Assembly (NCBI GenBank): GCA_015680905.1
Contig: CM027378.1
Span: 102,073,501 to 102,137,500, forward strand
DNA from: Coptis chinensis
Taxonomy: Eukaryota; Streptophyta; Magnoliopsida; Ranunculales; Ranunculaceae
DNA: 64,000 bases
Direction: 5' to 3'
Shown here: piece after piece, positions 48,901 through 59,940 of the stretch
Position numbering within the stretch: position 1 is the stretch's first letter
How the letters are laid out: every line of letters begins with the position of its first letter
Program-made: the position numbers and the translations under genes
Notes under the pieces: model-generated
The model's input: the letters and a program-made list of their open reading frames with translations, nothing else
The model's database searches: none
Told to the model about the DNA's origin: nothing

Positions 48901-50745
48901 GACATTTGTAGCTCATCTTCCTTCGCTTTTTAGTTCTTTTCCACTGTCACCCTTGCATTGACAACCTTGGTGTTTCCAATTCCTGGCTATCAACATCGAG
49001 TTTCTTATGAACGGAAAAGCTCTTCATGCCAAAAACACCAACATCGGGTTTCTTAAACCCGACAAATAAGAGTAATGTCCTTAGACCAATTCTTTCCTTG
49101 GAAATGGAGAGATCTCCCTTTCCCGTCCTGAATGATGCATTTCCCCTAAGTATAGACTTCCCCACATATTCTTTCTGCTGGAGCTATTGCTAAGGGGTGG
49201 GTTCGGGTTTTTCCTTAGGGTAAGGAGTGATTCCTACTCTCGACAAGGTTACTACGGGCTGGCAGCTCCATTTCAAGTGTCCCCCTTTGTTTCTGGTCCA
49301 AAGAGTACTTGTACCTTCGCATCTCTGTCACTAAGGTGTGGCACCTCCCCTTCACTCCATTCCTTAGGAATGGTATACGGGCCGTCCTCAAGCAATACCC
49401 GAGGAATCCCCTTTGTTATAGTTCCAAAGTGTCCTACCTTTCCTGGTCTTCCAGCTGCCTAAGCCCGCCCTGACTAGCCAATTTATTCTATTGAGAGATA
49501 GCCTTAGGCTTTCTTTCTCCTGTAGCCTATTGAAAATCGGGTTTTTGTTTTAAAGGATAGAACTAGGTCCCCCCTTCTTTGTACTGACAGGTGAGCAAAG
49601 GAGAACCCTTGGGTTATAGGAGTCAAGTCTATGTCAGGACCTCTTTCCAGGTATCCCCCTAAGTGAAGGATTAACTTCTTGGGACTCCCTCCTACGTCAA
49701 ACTTCTTCTTCATCTATTTTCCCAAGTCGGGTGTTGGGTTTAAAAGAATAGATCGCCCTTCTTTTTACTGAAAGTTGAGATATGGGGTCACCAGGTTGAT
49801 CTATTACGAAAAGAGCTCGACTAATAGGTTCTCAGCCCCATACTACCTAATTTACTAACTAGAAGTAGAGTATATGTTAGGACAAGGCGAAGGGTAGTTC
49901 CCTACCTTCAAGATTACCTTCTATATAATCTTTCTTGCGGCCTCGTTCTCGTGAGCCCCCCCCCCCCCCCTAATAAAGCTAATTCAAGAGAATATGGAGA
50001 CTCGGTTCTTTCTCGTGGATCCCAAAGTCGGTGTTAGGTTTTTTCGTATCGAAAAAGGTTGCTCCTTCTTTCAGGACACCACATCTAGGTCTAGAATAAC
50101 AAAACAAAGACCGAGCTTCGAGCTTCACGCTTCGAGAAAGATATGCAAAAGAAGTTCGACGCCCCTTCTATTTCGGTCCTTGCAATCCCTCCGGGAAGAA
50201 AGTGCCTTCGCTCTGCTGCGCTTAGACCGCTACCCTAGACATGGGGCCGGAGCTCACTACGAAAGCTCCTACCGATCACGCTTAGCTATCAATACATTCA
50301 ATATGTGACCATCTATCTACTAACCAAACTCCCACTTTCAAGAGAGAGAAGAGCTGCAACCTATTCTCTGCTTTCGGGCGATTCTCCGCTTTCGGTAAAT
50401 CAGATATTAGGTCCTTGATTCCCCATAACGAATAGGCTAGCTCTATCTCTCAATTGCCTATCATGTGTGCTCGAGAAGGTCCCCCAGTTCCTTGGCCTCG
50501 AGGTGCATTTAGTTGTCTCACATGAGACTTGAGATATTCCCCACTCCATGGCACCTTTCGCTCATCCATTCTGCCCGTCCAGACGCGGCGCCCTTTCTCA
50601 TTATCATCTACCGCCCTTTCTTTCCTCCCGACTATTCACGCATGAAGATCATCGTATGTATGCTCGACTTCGGTTGCAAGGGAGTCACACTTTTCATACA
50701 CTTCGATAGCTCCCAATGTTTTCATACCGTTACCATATAGTCCAT
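48901..50745. other. probable mitochondrial DNA insert in the nucleus (NUMT)
   Basis: The base texture changes here from AT-rich to nearly even GC. It carries words such as 'gcttcgagcttcacgcttcg', 'ttcgctctgctgcgcttag' and three variants of 'cgggtttttgttttaaa', which are typical of plant mitochondrial intergenic DNA. It has a C15 run (49956-49970). No organelle gene can be named. Assignment rests on texture only. Confidence 0.45.
49956..49970. repeat. C15 homopolymer
   Basis: Fifteen consecutive C between 'gtgag' and 'taataaag'. It is unusual for the nuclear DNA around it and may be miscounted. Confidence 0.85.
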
Positions 50746-51547
50746 ATATATGGACTCAATACATTATGTCATTCTAATAAGATAAACCAAAACATAGACT
50801 AAAAACAATATGTAGAAAGGATACATAACAATTAGTCAATTAGCTCGTTAAGAACAACAAATTCATTTAAAAACAGCAAATAATAAAATACAGAAGAAAT
50901 ATAACTTTTCAAATGAAGAAAAAAATGAGTGAAACCTGGATAATTTCTCACCTTAATTGAAGAAAGAGATGAACCAAATCTCCGAGCGAAATATGTTAAT
51001 TCAATCACAGTAAAAATTTGATTTTTTTTTAAGGAGAGAGAGTGAGAGAAGCTAATGATTCAAAACTAGGGTTGAATAATTTGCCTAGTAGATTTGCCGA
51101 ATGAATTATTTGCCAAATTTGTGTTATCAAACACTCGCGAAACCTGACAAATGAAATTTGCCAATCGTTTGCCGTTGACGAAACAAGCAGCGACAAATTA
51201 TATTTTCTCGCTAGTTAGTTTGCCGGTAAATTTTTAAGTGGAAAAATATTTTCCCATTACATATTTTCCCCTCAAGTGGGAAAGTTTAACAAGCATGCCC
51301 TAATTAATCAGCTCTCAAAGTTCGAAAATGCAGCCATCTTGGTGGTGAGTTCTATTAAAGCTATTCATGCCCCCATTAACAAGACTAATTAGTAACAGTT
51401 TTGATATATCTTGTTCGTGAGCCCATCAGGCTGTGATCAGCCCAGTCTCCTAAGTAACTTTTTCATTGTTAACTGGAGGATAATTTGGAGTCTTGTTTCA
51501 GCCCACCTAGTACTGAAAGTAAGGTTTGAAAACTTGTTGAGTCACCT
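50746..51547. other. intergenic DNA, nothing recognised
   Basis: AT-rich, with 'gagagagagtgagagaag' near 51033 and words such as 'tttgccaaatttgtg' and 'tttgccggtaaatt' near 51110-51230. No gene or clean transposon end. Confidence 0.35.
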
Positions 51548-51714
51548 TAGAGCCTTTCCAATGCAAATAGTTTTGAGAGGAAATAGCAACTTATCATTTT
51601 TATGAGAAAAAAATAATGGCCCAATACAAAGGTGACAATGAAGATAGCTTTTCACTAATTCCGTCTCCCGTGTTTTTTTCTTTTTTTTTTGGACTAAACA
51701 TTCCGTCCTACGAC

Positions 51715-51749
<35 letters not shown>

Positions 51750-51896
51750 CAAACGGAATAAAACATTCCGTCCGAATTTTAAAGTGACATTTGTATTAGA
51801 CAACCCCTAGTAACTTCTCACCAAGAAAGTAAGTACGAGGGGAAATAGTCTTATGTAGTGCCTCTATGGAGGGTTGCTTGCATTGGGAATACTCTC
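51548..51896. mobile_element. MITE-like element upstream of the polyketide synthase gene
   Basis: The left end 'agagcctttccaatgcaa' (51549) and the right end 'ttgcattgggaatactct' (ending about 51896) are imperfect inverted repeats. The interior has a T28 run (51716-51743) and repeated 'acattccgtcc' words. A partial extra end ('acattcccaatgcaagg', about 51904) follows. No target duplication is certain. Confidence 0.5.
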
Positions 51897-52376
51897 GCCT
51901 TAGAACATTCCCAATGCAAGGTCACTTTGATGTCACATTGCCAAAGTGACCCTCAGTTGCCAAAAACAGCTTCCCAATGCAAGGGTGGCTATGGATGTCA
52001 CTCTTCACATGCTGTACAAACTCAGAGCTATACAGCACCAAGCGTCCAAGCATAAGTGAGACTCTGGGTCCCTGGTATGACCAGCACATATTCCGTTATT
52101 TTATAGGTTGAGATGAAGTGGTGTTTAGTTTAGTGGTGTTGCAAGAGCACTGAAAGTTTATTAGTGTAACAATGTGCAAATATTTAAGAAGTTCGAAATC
52201 AGTTCGACAACTCTCTACCTGCACCTTCTCATGCATCCATGAATGCGTTGCTTCCCAACTAATTTCAATAAAAGAACAGAAAACATAACATTTCATGTCT
52301 CCCCTCACATCATATTAATAACCTACACTCTCTTTGTGATTTTCAAGTTTCTTACCGTAAAATTTCTGTGCTACTA

Positions 52377-52385
52377 CTATATATG
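52377..52385 (+). promoter_or_regulatory. TATA box of the polyketide synthase gene
   Basis: CTATATATG lies 98 bp before the start codon, a suitable place for a core promoter with a ~65 nt leader. Confidence 0.5.
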
Positions 52386-52474
52386 TGTCGCCGGAAAGGA
52401 ATTGTCCTTCAAGGCAACAACCAAGTACTCTCCAGTATTACAAGCCTAAAAGCCGGATAAGAGAAAGAAGAGGT

Positions 52475-53829
52475 ATGGTAAGTCTTGAGACCACACAAGG
52501 ATGTCTCGCCAGAACAGCGAACCCAGGAAAGACTACTATTCTGGCTCTTGGAAAGGCATTCCCTCACCAGCTTGTAATGCAAGAACTGCTTGTTGATGGG
52601 TATTTCAGAAATACCAAGTGTGATGATCCTGAACTCAAGCAAAAGCTGGCGCGATTATGTAACGTTTACTATCTCTAGTTTGTTTTTACAAGCAGTGGCA
52701 CATATAATTATCCCAATTTATGACTTTTCAGCACCATTCAAGTAAATGTCAGAGCCTATATATATGAGTTTCACTAATGTGTTGTTCTTCATACTTCATA
52801 TTTACTGAATTAACTGTCATTTGATCCTGTTTGGCACATGTAGGCAAGACAACAACAGTTAAAACAAGGTACGTCGTCATGTCAGAAGAGATACTTAAAG
52901 AATACCCGGAGCTGGCACTTGAAGGCCTTCCCACTGTAAGACAGCGTCTAGAAATCTCGAACAAAGCAGTCACGGATATGGCTATTGAAGCCTCCCAAGC
53001 GTGTATTAAGAACTGGGGAAGACCTGTTTCGGATATAACCCACTTAGTCTATGTCTCTTCAAGTGAAGCCCGATTGCCTGGAGGTGACCTATACCTTGCA
53101 AGAGGACTAGGTCTAAGCCCTGAGGTTAATCGTGTTATGCTCTACTTCATGGGCTGCTCAGGCGGAGTTGCTGGCTTACGTGTCGCCAAAGATATAGCTG
53201 AGAACAATCCAGGCAGCCGCATTTTACTTGCAACATCTGAGACCACCATAATTGGATTCAAGCCTCCAAATCCTGACCGCCCATATGATCTTGTTGGAGC
53301 TGCACTATTCGGAGATGGTGCTGGAGCCATGTTACTAGGCAGTAACCCCCAACCAGGCGTGGAAAGGCCCCTCTTTGAGCTTTACACAGCCATTCAAAAC
53401 TTCTTGCCAGACACTGAAAAGACAATTGATGGACGACTCACGGAAGAGGGTATTAGCTTTAAGTTAGGGAGGGACCTTCCGCAGATAATTGAGGATAATA
53501 TTGAGGCATTCTGTGCTAAGCTGATGGGGGTGGTCGGATTTAATACTGAGTATAACAAGCTATTTTGGGCAGTTCATCCAGGCGGGCCAGCAATCTTGAA
53601 TCGACTGGAGAAGAGGCTCGATTTGTTGCCTGAGAAGTTGACTGCCAGTCGGAAAGCTCTGATGGATTATGGAAATGCAAGTAGTAACACAATTGTGTAT
53701 GTTTTGGAGAATATGATCGAGGAGAATCTAAAGAAGGACAAAACAGACGATGATTGCGAGTGGGGCTTGATTCTTGCTTTTGGGCCTGGAATTACCTTTG
53801 AGGGAATTCTTGCAAGGAGCCTTGTCTGA
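52475..53829 (+). CDS. LAP5: LAP5/PKSB-type hydroxyalkyl alpha-pyrone synthase (type III polyketide synthase), 389 aa
   Basis: It is expected to condense fatty acyl-CoA (often hydroxylated) with malonyl-CoA to alkyl pyrones, precursors of sporopollenin in the pollen wall. Arabidopsis LAP5 and LAP6 do this in the tapetum at the ER. Exons: 52475-52658 and 52844-53829. The single intron splits the Cys codon of LARLC-KTTTVKTRY, the conserved chalcone synthase family site. The catalytic triad is visible: Cys in YFMGCSGGVAG, His in AVHPGGPAI and Asn in YGNASSN. The family end motif is FGPGITFEG. The length is normal. NPGKTTILALGKAFPHQLV and SEARLPGGDLYLARGLGLSP match LAP5 rather than chalcone synthase. 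The residue before CSGG is Met-Gly where Arabidopsis LAP5 has, as I recall it, Val-Gly. The gene looks intact. Confidence 0.94.
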
Positions 53830-54441
53830 GACTTACTTCTTTTCAAAAGCAGCTTAAAGCTTCATCTAAGTGCAAAAATGCCAGTCAGCCAATGTAATAA
53901 AGAAACACTATTAAGTTATGCTATCTTCAATCTATTGCCGAGTTCTGTGGCTACACTATAAAGTAACTAATACCCAACAGAGCCACGGACTAACAAAACC
54001 TGCGAAGTCGAATATGAAAAAAATAACTTCTATTTGGTTGGCAATGTAACTCCATAGTGATTACTATAATCAAACAATAAAAGCATAAAAGAACAGAATT
54101 GATTTGAACTTCTCACATACAACGTCAGGAAGATGCACAGAAGTCAGTAAAATCCTTAGAATGTGAGTAAAAGAAGCATTTAATGAACAAAATCTTATTA
54201 GAAATAGTACTGCAGTTCTAAGTTACAAAACTTAGATTCAACAAGTATTCCACATATCCCACAAAAATCTCTGAGTTTCAGCAACAATAAAATGTTATCA
54301 CTTGATTTTTCTCTATAAGCATCTTTGTTACAAAAGCATAAGTAAACATAACAATAACAGAATTAAAACTTCAGAAAATGGTGTCAAGAAAGACACTCAA
54401 TCTCTTAACCAACCCCAGACTCAAAAATTAGAACCTTACTC
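53830..54441. other. convergent intergenic region
   Basis: It lies between two tail-to-tail genes (polyketide synthase on plus, acidic protein on minus) and holds their 3' ends. Near 53889-53905 'tgtaataaagaaac' is a possible polyadenylation area for the plus gene. Nothing else was seen. Confidence 0.4.
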
Positions 54442-55601
54442 CTATTCCTCTGGAAAGCGGAGGTGCTTCCCTTCCGGCACTGGCATACCCTTTAATCGCA
54501 AGACACTAGGTGAAGCTACAGAATTAACAACCACCTCTCCTTTGAGCTCACCGTCACTGTTATAGACAAATCGAATATGTTTGCCTTCAAAATCAGGAAG
54601 TGTCTTTTTTTGCAAAAAAATCTTACTTATACCTTCACATAGTTCATCAACCAATCCTCCTTCCTCCCCATCATGCTCTTCATAATCTGCTTCTTCCTCC
54701 TCATTATAATCTTCCTCTTCGATTTCCTCTTCTTCGTCTTCATCTCGAGTACTAGTATTCACTTGCACAGACCAAACAGAAGCATCATCTTCTTCTGTTG
54801 ACTTCTCTTCGCAAACACTTCCTTGAGTCAGCACAGAAGAACATTCAGAGAAATCAGATTTCTCATAGAAATCAAACGACAAAGCGCGGGTGACATCGCT
54901 CTTCTCAGATTCAAGACTCCCCTGATGCTTCAATTCATCAACCATCATTTCCTCCTGCAACCACCAAAGATCAACAGAACAATCAACACAAACAATACCC
55001 AAAGGAAAATTTTAACAAATTAACTCAAATCTTGAAAAAAGAAAATCAATCAAACCTGATGGATCTCAGATTCTTCTATCACTTCAAACTGGGGTGTGTT
55101 TGTGGGTGTTGGAGCAAGAAATCCAGATGGAGAATTCACAATCCCATTAAGACCAAGAAAGGGTCCTTTCTTGAAAGAAAGCTTTACAACCTCCCCACCT
55201 TCTTCTTCGACCTTTTGCAACAAGTTCTTAACTTGTTCTCTCAATAAAGCTTCACCAGATCCAGGTGTTTGTTTTGGTTGACTTCTTTTCTTAACAAGAG
55301 ATGAAGGTGTTTCCAAACTACCCATGGCAAGACCACAAATTGGCGAATCATTTGTTATGTCGATAAGTGCAGATCGATCTATTTTCACACTTCTTTTTCT
55401 TGAATGAACTTCATTCTTCCCTGAAAAACAGAATAACAACAACATTAGAAATCAAACAAAATGGTAATAAATAAATTTCTCAGATTTAAAAGAAAGAGGA
55501 GATTGCTTACTTGACAATGTAATGTTGTTGTTGTTGTTGTTGTTCATTGAAGCTTTGGCTTGTGATCTTGTTATTCTTCTCAATGACGATGGAGTCTCCA
55601 T
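54442..55601 (-). CDS. uncharacterised acidic plant protein, three exons, 322 aa
   Basis: Exons in gene order: 55601-55511, 55420-55056 and 54954-54442; phases agree. The N-terminus METPSSLRRITRSQA is basic and is followed by a run of eight Asn encoded by an AAC repeat. Exon 2 has RSALIDITNDSPICGLAMG, a motif I think is conserved in a plant family, then a charged helix (EALLREQVKNLLQKVEEE). Residues about 215-255 are almost all Glu/Asp. The C-terminal part (GKHIRFVYNSDGELKGE) looks like a small folded unit. RxxL words could be destruction boxes, but this is a guess. A nuclear, possibly chromatin or cell-cycle role is inference. No named domain is recognised. Confidence 0.8.
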
Positions 55602-58012
55602 TACTTTCTGATTGAAAAAGCTAAATGATGGAGGGATTCAAGAAAGAGATTTGAGAAGAGAGATTGAAAGAGAAAGGAATGAGGGGAAAGGAGCTGTTTT
55701 CTAGGGTTATATAAAGATTTTGAATTGGGAGTCCAACGGTAATATTACCGTTATATTGTGGCGGCCGTGTGTCTGGTCTAGGTTTCGAACCATTTCAAAA
55801 CTAGCCGTTAGGGTTTGAGATCCTTTGTTATGATTTCCGAAATCAACCCGATTTGGTTCTATCTGGAATGTTTCGTGCGTTCCAGCATAGTACAAAATAT
55901 TATGATATAGTAAAATATCGATTTCTAATTTATAGATATGTATCGTAGATATATTCTTCTCTTTGGAGATATTTGGCATTGTTTTATATGTATATATCGT
56001 GAATATATATAAAATATCATAAATATTATGGATATTTTGATATATTCTTATATATAATTTATATTTATTTGAAATATAATAATAAATATTAAATAAAATT
56101 GTTATATACACAAAATATCGCTAAATATTTCAAAATATTGTCGAAATATCATAGATATTTACAGTCTTATATATCTCTAAACATATCGTGATATTTATAT
56201 ATTTTTGTTGAAATATAAATATTTATCGTAAAATATCACAATATAATGTAGGCACGCCATACATTGGACATGGAACATTTTTTCGTTTTAATTTTGTTAT
56301 TGTTTTTTATTGATCTCACCTGACAACTTTTTTCATAAACAACCAACCCCATGCCATCGACGCAAACAACCAATCCAAATGGCAAGATGTTCTTCATCAA
56401 TTAATGGAAGAAAGAACAAACCACAAATGCACCCAGAGGTCTTTGATCCGTTGGCGTCCACGCCTCAATGGACTTCTTTGGCTACACTTCCCAAGCGAGT
56501 TGGCATTTTGAATTATTTACATAATGTTCCTTTTCATGTATTTGATTTTAATTTGGAGACCGAAACATGAGAGCCTCCCAAATTTCTTCCAAGCAACTTG
56601 GTTAATATGTACTACTTCCCTGGAAATAACTCAGCAGTTTCTCTCTCTGTCTTAAAAAAAATGTGTAATGGCCTAAAAGTTAGAGCAGCAGTCATACGTG
56701 GTTTCTGTTTCTCACTTTCTTGGGACGCTACTTGTGGCACGGTAGCTCGAATATCGTTGTGATTTTCTCATCTGCTCCAATTGGGGAGAAAACATTGTGC
56801 CTTTTCTGTTCTTTTTCATATGAATCTAATAGAAATAAAGAGGGTGTGGACGTCTGCGTGAAATTTCAAGTTGAGACCTTGTCCGGAATCTGGTCAGAAG
56901 TTTGTGTGCGCTGTTAATATATCAATCGAGAACCCCAAATTATGCTGTTGCTGGCGTTCTATTACATTGCTTGGAGGAGTTAGTTGGACTTGGAGCTCTG
57001 TAGACTATATATTCAACTTTCGGAATGAACCCTCCCAAATTCGCCAAACGTCAACTTTTTCCATTTTCCGTGTACTTCTCAAAGGCTTAATGATCCGGCG
57101 GCCGGTTTCTTTTATATATAGGCCTGTTACAGCTGAAGCAAAACTAAAGGCAGGCAAAAGTAACTGCCAAGAGGCAAGAGGAATAGTACGTTGGGTGCTT
57201 TATCACATTGTGCAAAAGCTTAGGCATATAACTAAATTGCTATCGAATGTGCAGCTAGCTAGAGAAAGGTGATAGCCTTGCTCTTACTTCAATTATTATT
57301 CTACTATTCTAGCTAGTAGGAGACTAGGAGTAGTAGCCACTATCAAGTCTGTGCGCATGGTGAACCTTGTATTAAAAGTTCATTTTTTGTGACGGTGGTC
57401 CTATAGTATGATGAGCCCTCATTTGGAGGAGCTGCTCTTCTTCGTATCTCTTGGCCTAAATCATGAGTTCATTCAGGTAAACTTGGTAATTGGTATTGCT
57501 TAGAAAGCACTGTTTTTTTACATGGCTGCATGAGAGATGATATTGAACAAATAAATATTCACGATTTTTCCCTCACAATAATCATCAAACAAATATCTAT
57601 AGTTCTATACCCCCCCTCCCTACCTGCACAATGCCCCCACCACCCCTCACGTTTTTTCCATGACTCAAAATCTTATTTTACCTTTTTGTTTCCCTGAAGT
57701 GACCCTAAAATTGTTGCACGTACTCATGTCTTAGTCTCAACTGTTTCCAGGTAACAGTAGATTGAAAAGTAACGTTTTTATAAATGATTGAAAACACCTT
57801 CCCACCCAAATAGTAAACTTGGCAACACTTATCTTTTGTCTTACAACTTATTACAATCTCAACATACTTACATTATAAACACTTAACGTTGTCTCAATTT
57901 ACACCAGAGTGAGCTTTTTATTTTTTACATACAAGCATACAACAGAACAGGAACTTGTTTAATTATTCACAAGGCTCTAAGGATCCTCTGGCAGTATATG
58001 ATGTCGTTTAAT
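55602..58012. other. upstream region of the acidic gene and AT-rich intergenic DNA
   Basis: 55602 to about 55730 is leader and promoter of the minus-strand gene. About 55880-56260 is a tract of 'atatcg', 'gaaatat' and 'aaatattt' words, nearly palindromic at many scales, probably an old transposon. The open stretch at 56310-56570 has no family look. Nothing firm was seen to 58012. Confidence 0.4.
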
Positions 58013-58692
58013 TCAAGGGCATTTACGTCTTCCTCCATGGGTGGTCATGTTGGCATAGCAGGGGCAGACCTCTTGGTTGCCTGAAGTACCAGGAGGAACA
58101 CAGCTACACCTAAAACAACAGGTTCCACAAGCCCTATGGCATAAATTAGGCCTCGAAGATAACCGGCACCTTGCAGTACATGCTGCCTTACAATCTAATG
58201 AAAACAACAAAACTTCTTAGATTTTGTCAATTTCAAGTAAATTCCTTTTTTTTCGTACAATTCAGAACAAGATTAAAGTGATCATAATAATCTGAATGAT
58301 ATATACGTACCGATGGTTTGAAGGAGAGACCTGTGTCCACCACTGCTGCTTACCTGAAACTCATGAAATTAAATTACCACGTAAATAAACATTAAACACA
58401 AGTTTGTTCAAGAGAAGTGAACGAAAAGTTTAGGTGCTGAAATCTTAAGTTTGTGATAATCATTGAAACATATCTCTGTACTCTAGCTAGTGAAGAACCA
58501 TATCTAGTTTCAAGCAATGTCTTTCAACAAAGATATGACTGTTAAATGACGTACTTCTACAAACAATCAATTAAGTACAATCTCTGTAATACATACCACT
58601 TGATCAGAGTCGACTTGAAGGCGTGCTTGGATAATTTGCACAAAGAGGAAAGAGAGTATGAGTGAAGCAAAAAAAGCTTTAGAAATAGCCAT
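58013..58692 (-). CDS. GASA/snakin gibberellin-regulated cysteine-rich peptide, three exons, 106 aa
   Basis: It is a secreted small peptide of the GASA family, linked to gibberellin-regulated growth, redox balance and, for snakins, antimicrobial defence. Exons: 58692-58597, 58353-58311 and 58194-58013; phases agree. Residues 1-23 (MAISKAFFASLILSFLFVQI to about IQA) form a signal peptide. A short variable region (exon 2) follows. The C-terminal GASA domain has all twelve cysteines in family order: C-AAC-TARC-NLC-RAC-GTCC-RC-SC, then VC-PC and KCP at the end. The Asp before the first cysteine is split by intron 2. A TATA box lies 85 bp upstream. The gene is intact; which GASA member is not decided. 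Confidence 0.95.
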
Positions 58693-58776
58693 TGAGTGTA
58701 AAGAGAAGAACAGAGTAATGGAGAGAAGAGTGGCCAACTTTGTTATGTGAATGAAGAAAATAAGACAGCAAACGCT

Positions 58777-58786
58777 CTATTTATAG
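58777..58786 (-). promoter_or_regulatory. TATA box of the GASA gene
   Basis: CTATAAATAG on the minus strand, 85 bp before the start codon, a near-ideal plant TATA box. Confidence 0.75.
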
Positions 58787-59504
58787 TGGAAAGGAGAGGA
58801 ATGGATGTGACTCGTGTTTAATTCAAGGCGAGTGCATGCTAGTAATGACGAGAACATTGTGACGAAAACAAAAAAGCAAACTGCAAGGGTAAAGAGGTTC
58901 AGTAATCAGACAACTACTACAAAGCTAGGACAAACGGCTCAGCTTACTCATTATATATGCCTCAAGCCGTCAATTATCCAATCATCAATAAGATTCATGT
59001 ATATTATTTTTCTACAAACCAATGTTTTGAAAACCGAACTGATGATTATAGTTCGACTCGGTCCTGATGCTTATTTATCAAAAAATTTAATAATTATAAT
59101 AATAAAATAAATATATATTTTTTTTTATTCAATATTAATTGATATTATATATCAAAATAAATTTTTTGTATAAAAAACATATAATAATATGTTAATTTGG
59201 AGTTTGAACTATTTTGTTTATGTGTTAAGTTCAACTCTCCTAATCCGTTTTTTTTTTTTTTAGAATTGAACCGGTTCAACCACAGTTTAACTTAGACCGA
59301 GAGTCCAACTGAAAACTCTAGTTTTCACCAACCTGAACCCAAAATTTACGGTCCATTCAGTTTACTTAACACTGTTAAAAACTACATAATTGAATACTAA
59401 TTCTTCTTTTACACTTTAACTTTAGCCAGCTATAATTTCTTGCAGCACTAATATAACCTCAATTATTGATGCAGTTGATGATTACTCAAGGTTCTAAAAA
59501 CAGC

Positions 59505-59528
59505 ATATATATATATATATATATATAT
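59505..59528. repeat. (AT)n microsatellite
   Basis: Twelve AT dinucleotides, followed by 'agatagaatgc'. Confidence 0.9.
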
Positions 59529-59862
59529 AGATAGAATGCATACGAATAAATGAAAATTCTCTAGCAAAAAATCAAAACAAATGAGAATTTGAGTCTTATT
59601 CATGCAACAATCATTTTAATATTTCGGACTACAACGATCGCAAGGGAATTGACAGGAACACGATACTTGAGTATGGTGATGAATGAGATAATTGTTGAAT
59701 TACGAAACTGTATGTTATTATTGTTATCTTAGAAAGTTAAGCACATTCATTGTTAACAGGCATTGCATTCAAAATATACAAATTAAATAAGGTTATTATG
59801 GTAAATATAAAGCGAATGAATTAACTATGACAAATTTGCTATAGGTACACTGTATCGCCTAG

Positions 59863-59940
59863 CTAGCTTAGTTGGTGAGCTGTTACCGCAAAGAATACTT
59901 GCCGGCCTACTCGATTGGTGATTCAAAAGCGAAGAAAATC
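59863..59940 (+). mobile_element. possible degenerate SINE head
   Basis: TAGCTTAGTTGG fits an RNA polymerase III box A. About 45 bp later GGTGATTCAAAAGC is a poor box B. No cloverleaf and no clear 3' end, so this is tentative. Confidence 0.3.

Noticed and set aside
56310..57272. Three plus-strand frames as a possible gene
   Set aside because: No splice structure joins them sensibly, and no motif is recognised.
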